From Frondihabitans sp. PhB188 (lineage in GTDB: Bacteria; Actinomycetota; Actinomycetes; Actinomycetales; Microbacteriaceae), in the NCBI RefSeq assembly GCF_003752365.1, contig NZ_RJUO01000004.1, forward strand, positions 1-64,000: 64,000 nt of DNA. The letters run 5' to 3'. Below the pieces are notes generated by a model that was not told the DNA's origin, did not search any database, and saw only the letters and a list, made by a program, of their open reading frames with translations. Positions 8,309 through 16,687 of this stretch are shown here, in pieces; position 1 is the stretch's first letter; each line of letters starts with the position of its first letter. A program made the translations under genes and the position numbers.

Positions 8309-9205
8309 ATGCAAGCAGTGCAGTTCCGAGCCTATGGCAGCCCCGATGTCCTCGACGTGGTCGACACCTCCGAGCCGGTCGCGCCCGCCGGGGGCGTCCT
8401 GATCCGAGTGATCGCGTCCGGCGTGAACGGCCTCGATGCCATCCTCCGCCAGGGGTTCATGGCCGAGCAGATGCCCGTCGAGTTCCCGGCCGGGGTCGGT
8501 CTCGAGGCATCGGGCGAGGTGCTGGCGGTCGGCGAGGGCGTCACCGGCACGGCCGTGGGCGACGTCGTGTTCGGGTTCGGGGCGGCGACCGCCGCCGAGA
8601 AGGCCGTGCTGGTGACGTGGGCGGCAGTTCCTGCGACCGTGGATCCGATCGAGGCCGGCGGCTGGGCCGTCGCGATCGAGACGGCCGGGCGGGTCCTGAC
8701 CCTGCTCGCCCCGGCCGAGGGATCGACCGTCTTGGTGAGCGGCGCCTCGGGCGGCGTCGGCACCGCGCTCGTGCAGCTCGCGGTCGCCCGCGGTCTGCGC
8801 GTGATCGGGACGGCGAGCGAGGCGAACCAGGAGCGCGTCACGGCGCTCGGCGCCACGGCCGTCGTCTACGGCGACGGCCTCGCCGACCGCGTTCGCGCGA
8901 CTGCGCCCGAAGGCGTCTCAGCCGCGTTCGACCTGGCCGGGTCGGGGATCGTCCCTGAGCTGATCGAGATCGTCGGCGACGCGTCGCACGTCATCTCGAT
9001 CGCCGACTTCAGCGCCCCGGAGCACGGCGCCCGCGTCTCGACGTCGCAGACCGAGGCCGACCCGGCCGCCTCGTTCGCCGAGGCGATCGCCATCGACGGG
9101 TTCGGGATCCCCGTGGCGGCCACGTTCCCGCTGGCCCGGGCGGGCGAGGCGCAGGAACTCGTCGCCGGCAAGCACAGCGGCGGCAAGGTGCTCCTCGTCC
9201 CCTAG
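8309..9205 (+). CDS. NADP-dependent quinone oxidoreductase-like enzyme (zinc-independent MDR family)
   Basis: 298 residues. The N-terminal GroES-like part has VIASGVNGLDAILRQG and GVGLEASGEVLAVG; the Rossmann part has VLVSGASGGVGTALVQLA for NADP binding. Zinc-ligand cysteines are absent, as in quinone oxidoreductases. ATG at 8309 follows TAAGGAG with good spacing; upstream in-frame codons overlap the divergent regulator and are rejected. Control by the divergent MarR protein is probable, possibly in response to electrophiles or quinones; this is an inference. Confidence 0.9.
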   Translation: MQAVQFRAYGSPDVLDVVDTSEPVAPAGGVLIRVIASGVNGLDAILRQGFMAEQMPVEFPAGVGLEASGEVLAVGEGVTGTAVGDVVFGFGAATAAEKAVLVTWAAVPATVDPIEAGGWAVAIETAGRVLTLLAPAEGSTVLVSGASGGVGTALVQLAVARGLRVIGTASEANQERVTALGATAVVYGDGLADRVRATAPEGVSAAFDLAGSGIVPELIEIVGDASHVISIADFSAPEHGARVSTSQTEADPAASFAEAIAIDGFGIPVAATFPLARAGEAQELVAGKHSGGKVLLVP

Positions 9206-9319
9206 CGGACCCGCGCCGACCGCTTGGCTCTCGTCGATCGACCGCGCTAACCTGGGTGAATGCTGAGGGGCGGCGGCGCCGTCGCCCCTCCCTCACGCCA
9301 CGATCACGAAGGAACATCG

Positions 9320-9790
9320 ATGTCGACTCCTCCCGCCTACCCCACGCCCGCAAAGCAGCAGAACGAGCCGCCCCGCGACCAGCCGTACTACGGCGCTTCG
9401 CCGGTTGCGGCGGTCAAGCGCTTCTTCCAGAAGTACGCCACCTTCTCGGGTCGGGCGAGTCGTTCCGAGTTCTGGTGGTGGATCCTCGCGAACTTCGTCG
9501 TGACCCTGATCCTCAGCAGCATCTGGGGTGCGAGCCACCCGATGGACATGACGACGACCACTTTCAACTTCACCACGTTCGCACAGCAGAGCTCCGACCC
9601 GCTGTCGGGCGTCTGGGGTCTCATCACCCTCGTGCCGAACCTCGCGATCTCGTGGCGACGACTGCACGACACCAACCGCAGCGGCCTGTGGATCCTGATC
9701 AACCTGATCCCGATCGTGGGGTGGATCATCTATATCGTGTTCGTGGCGTCCGGCCCGAAGCCCGAGGGTGCTCGCTTCGACAAGCGCTGA
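9320..9790 (+). CDS. DUF805 family membrane protein
   Basis: 156 residues. A Pro/Gln-rich N-terminus is followed by KYATFSGRASRSEFWWW, a membrane segment, and then the family hallmark WRRLHDTNRSGLW before a final hydrophobic segment. ATG at 9320 has a GAAGGAA site; a TAACCT -10 element at 9248-9253 would give a leader of about 60 bases. DUF805 proteins are common small membrane proteins of unknown function. Confidence 0.9.
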   Translation: MSTPPAYPTPAKQQNEPPRDQPYYGASPVAAVKRFFQKYATFSGRASRSEFWWWILANFVVTLILSSIWGASHPMDMTTTTFNFTTFAQQSSDPLSGVWGLITLVPNLAISWRRLHDTNRSGLWILINLIPIVGWIIYIVFVASGPKPEGARFDKR

Positions 9791-9817
9791 CGGCTGATCG
9801 CCCGTCCCTGACGAAGG

Positions 9818-9865
9818 AAGGCGGCGCGGGTGCTCCCTGTGGGGGATGCACTCCGCGCCGCCTTT
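9818..9865 (+). terminator. Intrinsic terminator after the DUF805 gene
   Basis: AAGGCGGCGCGG (9818-9829) pairs perfectly with CCGCGCCGCCTT (9853-9864), and the inner bases GTGC and GCAC extend the stem. It is followed by TTCC and starts 28 bases after the stop codon. Confidence 0.85.
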
Positions 9866-9934
9866 CCTCGTGGGGCGTGCAGATTCGAGTCGGGATCCTC
9901 GTGAGGAGCCGCGGCGTCCTTATCTGAGGACGCC
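9865..9934. repeat. Intergenic repeat, shortened copy C
   Basis: CCTCGTGGGGCGTGCA (9865-9880) matches the corresponding block of copies A and B. The last 40 bases (9895-9934) match 10742-10781 of copy B at about 29 of 40 positions. The middle of the repeat is missing. The 3' end forms a perfect hairpin, GGCGTCCT-TATCTG-AGGACGCC (9913-9934), which could also terminate the minus-strand gene ending at 9945. Confidence 0.5.
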
Positions 9935-9944
9935 GAAGGCCGCT

Positions 9945-10178
9945 CTACGGGGCGCTGTCGAGGTCGATCTCGTCGCCCTCGAGGTCGTTCTCGGCGTACT
10001 CGGGCTCACCCTCGGTCGGCGCACCGCCCGTCGGGCCGTCGTTGCCCTCGCCGACGCCCGGCTCGACCGTCTCGCCGGCCACGGCGTCGTTGGTCGTGAT
10101 GGCGTTGGCGGCCTCGAACTCGGCCTCCGGGTCGCTTGCGTCGGTGAAGGGCTCGTCGGCGGACGGCGCGTCGCTCAT
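9945..10178 (-). CDS. Small acidic protein, unknown function
   Basis: 77 residues, very rich in Asp, Glu, Gly and Pro and lacking hydrophobic segments, so probably disordered. Its ATG shares one base with the stop of the SnoaL-like gene (TGATG), which supports coupled translation. No family recognised. Confidence 0.65.
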   Translation of the reverse strand: MSDAPSADEPFTDASDPEAEFEAANAITTNDAVAGETVEPGVGEGNDGPTGGAPTEGEPEYAENDLEGDEIDLDSAP

Positions 10179-10591
10179 CAGGAGTCCAGCCCGAGCTGCT
10201 TCTGCAGGCCGGCCTCGTCGGTGGCGCCCCAGCGCTCGACGATCAGGCCCTCGTCGTTGAACTTGGCGACCTGAATGCCGCGCACGGTGAACGACTTGCC
10301 CGTCGGCTCGGCTCCCTGGAACGGACCGGTGTGCGTGCCGTGGATCGTGAAGACCGCCGTGACCTGCTCGTCGTCGGCCACGAGCGTCTCGACCGAGAGG
10401 TCGAGGTCGGGGAACGCCTCCAGGAACGACGACCAGAACTCCTGAATGCCCGCCAGGCCGGCCGACGCGTCGGGAGCCGGGTCGTGGTCGACGACGTCCG
10501 CGTGGAACGCCTCGCCGAGTCGCGATACCTCGCGAGCGGTGATGATGTCGCCGAGCTTCTGCTGGGTTGCGATGTTGGTTTCCTTAGCCAT
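10178..10591 (-). CDS. SnoaL-like / ester cyclase-type protein (NTF2-like fold)
   Basis: 137 residues with the pattern of small SnoaL-like polyketide-cyclase relatives: HADVVDHDPAP, a FPDLDLSVETLVADDEQV strand pair, FTIHGTHTGPFQG and a GLIVERWGATD C-terminus. Such proteins act as stand-alone cyclases, isomerases or ligand-binding proteins; the substrate cannot be read here. It is the first gene of a pair with the small acidic protein. Confidence 0.85.
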   Translation of the reverse strand: MAKETNIATQQKLGDIITAREVSRLGEAFHADVVDHDPAPDASAGLAGIQEFWSSFLEAFPDLDLSVETLVADDEQVTAVFTIHGTHTGPFQGAEPTGKSFTVRGIQVAKFNDEGLIVERWGATDEAGLQKQLGLDS

Positions 10592-10661
10592 GGGCCCGGT
10601 CTACTCCGGCCGCGTCCCTTCCACTCAGCAGACGGGGGACAGCCGAGAGATGCAGGTACAC

Positions 10662-10778
10662 GAGGATCGCCGGGGCAGGCGTCCTCGTGGCGGGCGCAGG
10701 AACGCGCAGAACTCCTCGTCGGCCCCACATATCGCGCCCGATATCCTCGCGGGCGCACGCGCCGTCCGTGCCGGAGGA
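10662..10778. repeat. Intergenic repeat, copy B
   Basis: Ungapped match to copy A (184-300) over 117 bases. In this copy AGGATCGCC pairs with GGCGTCCT around GGGGCA. The block GGCGTCCTC near the start can also pair at long range with GAGGACGCC near the end. It occupies most of the gap between the divergent genes at 10591 and 10830. Confidence 0.6.
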
Positions 10779-10829
10779 CGCCGCCTGAATAAGGTGGGAG
10801 TGCACACGCGCCCCGACCCGGAAGAGACC

Positions 10830-11318
10830 ATGGACGACCCTCAGGCCACCGAGACCGATCGCGAGTTCCTGCGCGCGACAATCGCCGTCGCGACGCGCTC
10901 GCGCGAGCACGGCAACCACCCGTTCGGCGCCGTGCTCGTCGACGACCAGGGCCGCGTCGTGCTCGAGGCCGAGAACGGCGTCACCACCGAGCACGACATG
11001 CTCTCGCACGCCGAGGTCACCCTGGCGCGCCAAGCGTGGCGGCTCTTTGGCGCCGAGCGGCTCGCGGGCTACTCGCTCTACACGAGCGCCGAGCCGTGCG
11101 CCATGTGCTCGGGCGCGATCTACTGGTCGGGGATCGGCCGCGTCGTCTACGCCCTCGCCGAGCGCTCGCTGCTCGGCCTCACCGGCGACGACCCCGAGAA
11201 CCCGACGATGTCGGTCGACTCGCGCGTGGTCCTGAACGGCGGCCAGCGCGCCATCGAGGTCGTCGGCCCGGCCCTCGAAGACGAGGCCGCCGCGCCTCAC
11301 GCCGGCTTCTGGAACTAG
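10830..11318 (+). CDS. Nucleoside deaminase of the cytidine-deaminase fold (TadA/guanine deaminase-like)
   Basis: 162 residues. The zinc site is visible as HAE (in LSHAEVTLARQA, with Glu as proton shuttle) and PCAMCSGA. An HPFGAVLVDDQG strand precedes it. The C-terminus (APHAGFWN) resembles free-base or nucleoside deaminases more than the tRNA-editing TadA. ATG at 10830 follows GGAAGAG. The gene ends in a 4-base overlap with the convergent monooxygenase gene. Confidence 0.88.
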   Translation: MDDPQATETDREFLRATIAVATRSREHGNHPFGAVLVDDQGRVVLEAENGVTTEHDMLSHAEVTLARQAWRLFGAERLAGYSLYTSAEPCAMCSGAIYWSGIGRVVYALAERSLLGLTGDDPENPTMSVDSRVVLNGGQRAIEVVGPALEDEAAAPHAGFWN

Positions 11319-13657
11319 GCGCCCAAGAACTCCTCGACCACGTCGGCGAACTCGTCGGGCCTCTCGATCTGCGGCATGTGGCCGGTCTTCGCGAACACGT
11401 GGGTCGTCGCGTGCGGGAGGGCGGCCCGGGCCGCCGCCAGGTGCGAGAACGGCAGCACGTGGTCGTGGTCGCCCCACACGACGAGGGTCGGGATCGCGAG
11501 CGGGCGGAGCTCGCTCAGCAGAGCCTCGCGCCACTCGTCTCTGACCCCGCCGAAGGTGCCGAGATCCTGCGCCAGGTCTCGGAGGGTGCGTGTGTGCGAG
11601 GGCAGCTGCGCGAGGGCGAACGCATGGTCGACGCGCTCGGGTGTCGCGAGCGACTTGCGGTAGAACACCGACTCGACCGTCTGCTGCGAGGTGGCGCGGC
11701 TCGGCCTCGTCAGGAGCGCGCCGATCGGCGGCACCGAGACCAGCCGCAGCGCGAGCGCCACCTCCGACCCGAAGCCGGCGCTGTCGGCCAGCACCAGCTC
11801 TGACACGCGCGTCGGATGGGCCACGGCGAAGGTCATCGCCACGGCACCGCCGAGCGAGTTGCCGAGCACCGGCACTGCGCCGGCGACGCCCACGGCGTCC
11901 AGGAAGGCGGGCAGGATCGCGGCCAGCGTCGAGAGGGTCGACCGCCCGGGCCGCCGCGCCGAGTACCCGAACCCGGGCAGGTCGAGGCTGTAGACCGTGT
12001 GCCGCTCGGCGAGCAGCTCGTGCTGCTCGGTCCAGTCGTCGAGGCTCTGGCCGATGCCGTGCAGCAGGAGCACCGGCGACCCGGCTCCGGTGACGCGGTA
12101 CCGGAGCCGAGTTCCTGCGACCGTGATGAACGCGGTGCCCGGCAGCGCCAGTGGGTCGTCCTCGCGAGGAGAGACGGCTTCGCCCCGCCGGCCGAAGCGC
12201 ACGTGGTCGCCGGTGCGCCCGACGCGGAGGAGCCCGTAGTCGCGCACGTAGTTCTGGTGGAGGCGCCACGGGGAGCTCGCACCCTGCTTGGGCATCTGGT
12301 CGATGCCGCGCAGCACGTAGCCGGCCTGCAGGTCGATCAGCGACCCGACCTCGCCGCTCGCCACCGAGTCAGGAGCGTCGGGCGCGACCCAGTCGTGACC
12401 GCCGCGGTCGAGCCGGCGGAGGAGCCGGACGACGTACTCGGCGACCAGGTCGGCCTTGAGCGTCCAGGACGCGTTGGTGTAGCCGATGGTCAGGGAGAAG
12501 TTCGGCACGCCGTCGAGCATCATGCCCTTGTAGGTGAGGCGCTTCGAGTAGTCGACCGCCTCGCCGTCGACCGTCATGGCCATGCCGCCCATGATGAGCA
12601 GGTTGAGCCCGGTGGCCGTGACGATCACGTCGGCGTCGAGCTCGGCGCCTGATGCGAGCGCGATCCCCGAGGGCGTGATCGTGCGGATGCGGTCGGTGAC
12701 GATGTCGGCGGTGCCGGCGCTGATGGCGCGGTAGAGGTCGCCGTCGGGGATCGCGCAGAGCCGCTGGTCCCAGGGCTCGTAAGTCGGCGCGAGGTGGGTG
12801 TCGACGGCGAAGCCAGCCGGGAGCTTCGCGACGGCCGACGAGCGCAGGATCGCCTTCATCTTGTCGGGCCGGCGCCGGCTCAGCTGGTACGTGAGCATCG
12901 AGAAGCCGATGTTCTTGAGGCGCACGGCGTCGTAGGCGAGCTTCGCCGGGAGTCGTCCGCGGAGACGGTCGGCCAGATGGTCGCGCGACGGCACCGGCGA
13001 GATGTAGGTCGGCGAGCGCTGCAGCATCGTGACGTGCTCGGCCGCCTTCGCCATGCTCGGCACGAGCGTGACGGCGGTGGCGCCGCTGCCGACGATGACC
13101 ACGCGCTTGCCCTCGTAGTCGAGGTCGGCGGGCCAGTGCTGCGGATGCACGATCGGCCCGGCGAAGGTCTCCGCGCCGGGGATCGCCGGCGAGTAGCCCT
13201 CGTCGTACCGGTAGTAGCCCGAGCAGACGGAGAGGAAGGAGCACGTCACGGTGACCGTCTCGTCGCCGAGAGCGGCCTCGCCGTCGCCGGTGACGCGGGC
13301 CGTGATGGTCCACTGAGCCTCGGCACTCGACCAGTCGGCGCTGACGACGCGGTGGTGGAGGCGGATTCGGTCGGCGAGCCCCTCGTCGCTGACGGTGTCG
13401 CGGATGTAGTCGCGGATCGAGTCGCCGTCGGCGATCGCCTTCGCGTCGGTCCACGGCCGGAACGAGTAGCCGAGCGTGTACATGTCGGAGTCGGAGCGGA
13501 CACCGGGGTACCGGAAGAGGTCCCACGTGCCCCCGACGGCCCCGCGCGACTCGAGCACCAGGAACGACTTTCCCGGCAGGCTGCGCTTCAGTCGGCTGGC
13601 CGCGCCGATTCCGCTGAGGCCTGCGCCCACGATCACCACATCCACGTGCTCTGTCAT
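11315..13657 (-). CDS. ethA: EthA-like Baeyer-Villiger monooxygenase fused to an alpha/beta hydrolase
   Basis: 780 residues in two enzymes. Residues 1 to about 500 strongly resemble mycobacterial EthA: FAD motif GAGLSG (11-16), GGTWDLFRYPGVRSDSDMYT, the Baeyer-Villiger fingerprint FAGPIVHPQHWP (165-176), NADP motif GSGATA (190-195), and NASWTLKADLV. EthA homologues normally end here. About residues 505-780 add an alpha/beta hydrolase with LLLHGIGQSLDDW, nucleophile GNSLGG (Ser near 600), acid in WGDHDHV and histidine in KTGHMPQIE. The first half would turn a ketone into an ester and the second half could hydrolyse it. It is divergent from an EthR-like repressor gene, as in Mycobacterium. Confidence 0.92.
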   Translation of the reverse strand: MTEHVDVVIVGAGLSGIGAASRLKRSLPGKSFLVLESRGAVGGTWDLFRYPGVRSDSDMYTLGYSFRPWTDAKAIADGDSIRDYIRDTVSDEGLADRIRLHHRVVSADWSSAEAQWTITARVTGDGEAALGDETVTVTCSFLSVCSGYYRYDEGYSPAIPGAETFAGPIVHPQHWPADLDYEGKRVVIVGSGATAVTLVPSMAKAAEHVTMLQRSPTYISPVPSRDHLADRLRGRLPAKLAYDAVRLKNIGFSMLTYQLSRRRPDKMKAILRSSAVAKLPAGFAVDTHLAPTYEPWDQRLCAIPDGDLYRAISAGTADIVTDRIRTITPSGIALASGAELDADVIVTATGLNLLIMGGMAMTVDGEAVDYSKRLTYKGMMLDGVPNFSLTIGYTNASWTLKADLVAEYVVRLLRRLDRGGHDWVAPDAPDSVASGEVGSLIDLQAGYVLRGIDQMPKQGASSPWRLHQNYVRDYGLLRVGRTGDHVRFGRRGEAVSPREDDPLALPGTAFITVAGTRLRYRVTGAGSPVLLLHGIGQSLDDWTEQHELLAERHTVYSLDLPGFGYSARRPGRSTLSTLAAILPAFLDAVGVAGAVPVLGNSLGGAVAMTFAVAHPTRVSELVLADSAGFGSEVALALRLVSVPPIGALLTRPSRATSQQTVESVFYRKSLATPERVDHAFALAQLPSHTRTLRDLAQDLGTFGGVRDEWREALLSELRPLAIPTLVVWGDHDHVLPFSHLAAARAALPHATTHVFAKTGHMPQIERPDEFADVVEEFLGA

Positions 13658-13668
13658 GTCCTGACGGT

Positions 13669-13704
13669 ATCAACACCGTGTCGACTTAATCAACACACTG
13701 TCGA
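13669..13704. promoter_or_regulatory. Putative EthR-type operator repeats
   Basis: The 69-bp ethA-ethR gap holds two 16-bp direct repeats, ATCAACACCGTGTCGA (13669-13684) and ATCAACACACTGTCGA (13689-13704), spaced 20 bp. Each is itself a near-palindrome of TCAACAC and GTGTCGA type. EthR of M. tuberculosis binds several dimers to a long operator in the same position, so this arrangement fits cooperative repression of both genes. Confidence 0.65.
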
Positions 13705-13726
13705 GAAAGGTGGCTAGAGTGGCGGC

Positions 13727-14356
13727 ATGCCTGCACGTGGACGCCGCACCACCCGCCCCTCGGGCGACGAGCGCCAGTCGGCGATCCTGTCGACGACCGA
13801 GCACATCCTGGCCGAGGGGTCGTTCGACGACATCTCGATCGAAGACATCGCCGCAGGCGCAGGCATCTCGCGGCCCACGTTCTACTTCTACTTCGCGTCG
13901 AAAGACGAGGTACTCCTCGCCCTTCTCGACCGGGTGATCACCGAGGTCGAGCACCGCGTCCAGTCGCTGAGCCGCGACTTCGAAGCCGACCCCGCCGGCT
14001 CCTGGCAGCGGTCGATCGGGGCGTTCGTCGAGGTGTTCTCGGAGCACCGCGCCGTCGCCGCGGCGACCACGACCGCCCGCCTGCGCAACGCCGAGGTCCA
14101 GACCCTCTGGTCGCGCTCGCTCCAGTCCTGGGCCGACTACTCGACAGACGTCATCACGCAGGAACTCGCCCGAGGCGCGGCGATCCCCGGCCCGTCGGCG
14201 AGCGACCTCTCCATCGCCCTCAACCTCATGAACGAGCGCGTGCTGTCCGCGACCTTCGGCGGCGACACCCCGTCGATCACGGAGGCCGATGCCGTCTCGA
14301 CCCTCTCGACCATCTGGATCCGCAGCATCTACGGGTCCGACCTCCCCCTCCACTGA
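13727..14356 (+). CDS. ethR: EthR-like TetR-family repressor
   Basis: 209 residues. The N-terminal half closely follows mycobacterial EthR: RGRRTTRPSGDERQSAIL, GAGISRPTFYFYF.SK and VLLALLDRVI, then ALNLMNERVL and IWIRSIYG near the end. EthR is a TetR-family repressor of ethA with a long hydrophobic ligand pocket. A TAGAGT -10 element (13715-13720) ends six bases before ATG, suggesting a leaderless transcript. The dehydrogenase gene follows after 11 bases. Confidence 0.9.
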   Translation: MPARGRRTTRPSGDERQSAILSTTEHILAEGSFDDISIEDIAAGAGISRPTFYFYFASKDEVLLALLDRVITEVEHRVQSLSRDFEADPAGSWQRSIGAFVEVFSEHRAVAAATTTARLRNAEVQTLWSRSLQSWADYSTDVITQELARGAAIPGPSASDLSIALNLMNERVLSATFGGDTPSITEADAVSTLSTIWIRSIYGSDLPLH

Positions 14357-14367
14357 AAGGACCACCC

Positions 14368-15225
14368 GTGCCCTCCATCTCCACCGTCACCGTTCTCGGA
14401 ACCGGCGTGCTCGGTTCGCAGATCGCGTTCCAGGCTGCCTTCCACGGCTTCCCCGTCACCGCGTACGACGTCAGCGACGACGCCCTCGCGGCGGCCCGGA
14501 CCCGGTTCGACGGGCTCGCCGCCCGGTACCAGGCCGATCCCGTCGTCGGGGCGAGCGCCGAGCAGACGGCGGCGGCGCTCGAGCGCCTGACGCTCACCAC
14601 CGACCTCGCTGCGGCGGCGGCCGACGCCGACCTCGTGATCGAGGCGGTGCCCGAGAGCCTGGACGTGAAGCGGTCGGTGTACTCCGAGCTCGCCGCCTCG
14701 GCTCCGGAGAGGACGATCTTCGCCACCAACTCGTCGACCCTCCTGCCCAGCGACCTCAAGGAGTACACGGGTCGGCCGGACCGCTTCCTCGCGCTCCACT
14801 ACGCGAACGAGGTCTGGCGGTACAACACGGCCGAGGTGATGGGGACGGCCGAGACCGACCCCGCCGTGTTCGAGGCCGTCGTCGACTTCGCGTCGCGGAG
14901 CGGGATGGTGCCGATCGAGATCAAGAAGGAGAAGGCGGGCTACCTGCTCAACTCCCTGCTGGTGCCGTTCCTCAACGCGGCGGCCGGCCTGCTGGTGGGC
15001 GGCTATGCCGAGCCCGAGATGATCGACAAGACGTGGCGCATCGCGACCGGCTCGCCGTCCGGGCCGTTCCAGATCTACGACGTCATCGGCCTGACGACCC
15101 CCTACAACATCGCCGCGGCCAACCCCGACCCGGGATCGCAGGCGTTCGCCGCGTACCTGAAAGAGAACTACATCGACAAGGGCAAGCTCGGCGTGGCCAC
15201 GGGCGAGGGCTTCTACAGGTATTGA
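14368..15225 (+). CDS. 3-hydroxyacyl-CoA dehydrogenase (NAD-binding, short form)
   Basis: 285 residues. The Rossmann motif GTGVLGSQIA opens the protein, DLVIEAVPESLDVK and FATNSSTLLPSDL follow, and a C-terminal helical domain ends with GVATGEGFYRY. This is the layout of 3-hydroxybutyryl-CoA/3-hydroxyacyl-CoA dehydrogenases, which oxidise 3-hydroxyacyl-CoA with NAD. The active-site histidine is probably the one in FLALHYAN; the usual HFFNP-like box is replaced by LHYANEVWR, so a non-standard substrate is likely. GTG start follows GAAAGGA. Its position behind ethR ties it to the same pathway. Confidence 0.87.
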   Translation: MPSISTVTVLGTGVLGSQIAFQAAFHGFPVTAYDVSDDALAAARTRFDGLAARYQADPVVGASAEQTAAALERLTLTTDLAAAAADADLVIEAVPESLDVKRSVYSELAASAPERTIFATNSSTLLPSDLKEYTGRPDRFLALHYANEVWRYNTAEVMGTAETDPAVFEAVVDFASRSGMVPIEIKKEKAGYLLNSLLVPFLNAAAGLLVGGYAEPEMIDKTWRIATGSPSGPFQIYDVIGLTTPYNIAAANPDPGSQAFAAYLKENYIDKGKLGVATGEGFYRY

Positions 15226-15283
15226 TGCCGCGGCGAGAGCCACGGATGTGGGACGACCTCGGCGGCCCCGGACACTCCTTAGT

Positions 15284-15862
15284 GTGAGTGACTCCGACGA
15301 GACCGAGACAGCCCTGTGGGATCGCGCCCTGCGTGACGACGGCGACGCCTTCGGGTCGCTCTTCGACCGTCACCAGGACCGCGTCTACCGCCGCGCCCTC
15401 GGCCTCGTCGAGAACGCCCACGACGCCGAAGACATCGTCGGCGCCGCGTTCTTCGAGCTGTGGCGGAAGCGCCGCGCAGTGCGGATCGTCGACGGCTCGA
15501 TCCTGCCCTGGCTCCTGGTCACCACGGTGAATCTGGCCCGCAACTCGCAGCGGTCGCACTTCCGGCACCAGCGCCTGCTCCGCAGCATGCCGCGCGTCGA
15601 GCCGACCGTCGAGCTCGACGCGGGCGCCGTCGAGGCCTCGCGGCGCCTGGCCGAGTCGCTTCGTCGGCTGTCGCCGACCGACGCCGCGCTCTTCGTGCTC
15701 GCGAGCCTCGACGAGCTGCCGCTGGCCGAGGCCGCCGCAGCCGTCGGGCTCAAGCCGTCGACCGCTCGGATGCGACTGCAGCGCGCCCGCACCCGCGTGC
15801 GCGCCGATCTCCACGATCTGAACCCCGCCATCCACCTCACCGCCGAAGGACACCGCTCATGA
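15284..15862 (+). CDS. ECF-type RNA polymerase sigma factor
   Basis: 192 residues. Region 2 is visible as DGDAFGSLFDRHQDRVYRRA and DAEDIVGAAFFELWRKR; region 4 as LSPTDAALFVLASLDELPLA and KPSTARMRLQRARTRVR. It would direct RNA polymerase to a small regulon. GTG at 15284 is my choice, although another GTG 12 codons upstream is possible. The next gene overlaps by ATGA and is likely its membrane regulator or main target. Confidence 0.9.
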   Translation: MSDSDETETALWDRALRDDGDAFGSLFDRHQDRVYRRALGLVENAHDAEDIVGAAFFELWRKRRAVRIVDGSILPWLLVTTVNLARNSQRSHFRHQRLLRSMPRVEPTVELDAGAVEASRRLAESLRRLSPTDAALFVLASLDELPLAEAAAAVGLKPSTARMRLQRARTRVRADLHDLNPAIHLTAEGHRS

Positions 15863-16656
15863 CCGCGCCTCAGCTCGACACCGACTTCGCCCGGGCCATC
15901 CGCACCGAGCTCACCGCCATCGGCACGAAGGGCAGCCGCCTCCAGCGTCGCCAGCGCACGGCGCGCACCGTGGCCTGGAGCCTCGGCGCCCTCGCCCTCG
16001 CCGGTGCCACGACTGGCGCGGCCGTGGCCATCGCGAACCAGCCGGGCTCGACGACAGTGACCGCCATCGGCACATCCGTGACCGTCACGCACACGGGCAC
16101 CGGCACCATCGATCTCGGCGCTGTCCCCGACAGGGCCGGCGTCGTCGTCATCGACCTCACCTGCGACAACGGCGTCGGCCAGGCCTTCGTCGAGACGACA
16201 CCCGGTGACGACGGAAACCCCACCGCGCAGGGGATCGACTGCAGGAACGCCGACCACCCGATGCACGTCAGCGACGGCCTGCTGCCCGCCGACGGCTCGA
16301 CCTCCATCACCGTGAAGGCCGAGCCCGAGACCACCTGGACAGCCACCGCCCGCTACGCCACCTCGACGACCAGCCCGTGGGGCGTCAACGCGAACGGCCA
16401 GACGTACGGCACGCCGAACGGCCACGGCTACCCCGACCTCGTTCCTCTGCGCGCCGACAACGGGAAGCTCGGCTACGCCCTCGCCACAGAGGCCTGGCAG
16501 CTGACCCCGGCATCCGAGAAGCTGACGTCGATCACGGTCTACGAGAAAGACGGCACGACGGTGATCGGCACGAGCAGGGTCGAGCACGCCACCGAGATCC
16601 CGGTCGACCCGAGTCTCATCCCGTACGGCGTGGCCACCGAACCCACCGGCAAGTAG
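15859..16656 (+). CDS. Single-pass membrane protein coupled to the ECF sigma factor
   Basis: 265 residues. A cytoplasmic N-terminus of about 45 residues with a basic stretch (KGSRLQRRQR) is followed by one membrane segment (WSLGALALAGATTGAAVAIA). A beta-rich exported domain with repeated Thr/Gly follows. The short cytoplasmic part lacks a zinc anti-sigma HxxxCxxC motif. The ATGA overlap with the sigma gene suggests a regulator or sensor, but it could be an effector. Confidence 0.72.
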   Translation: MTAPQLDTDFARAIRTELTAIGTKGSRLQRRQRTARTVAWSLGALALAGATTGAAVAIANQPGSTTVTAIGTSVTVTHTGTGTIDLGAVPDRAGVVVIDLTCDNGVGQAFVETTPGDDGNPTAQGIDCRNADHPMHVSDGLLPADGSTSITVKAEPETTWTATARYATSTTSPWGVNANGQTYGTPNGHGYPDLVPLRADNGKLGYALATEAWQLTPASEKLTSITVYEKDGTTVIGTSRVEHATEIPVDPSLIPYGVATEPTGK

Positions 16657-16687
16657 GCACCGGCCCACCCGCGCCCTAGGGTCAGGT

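Noticed and set aside
10446-10829. Upstream extension of the nucleoside deaminase frame
   Set aside because: The extra 128 codons run antisense through the SnoaL-like gene and repeat B; the internal ATG at 10830 has a good ribosome site and matches the family length.
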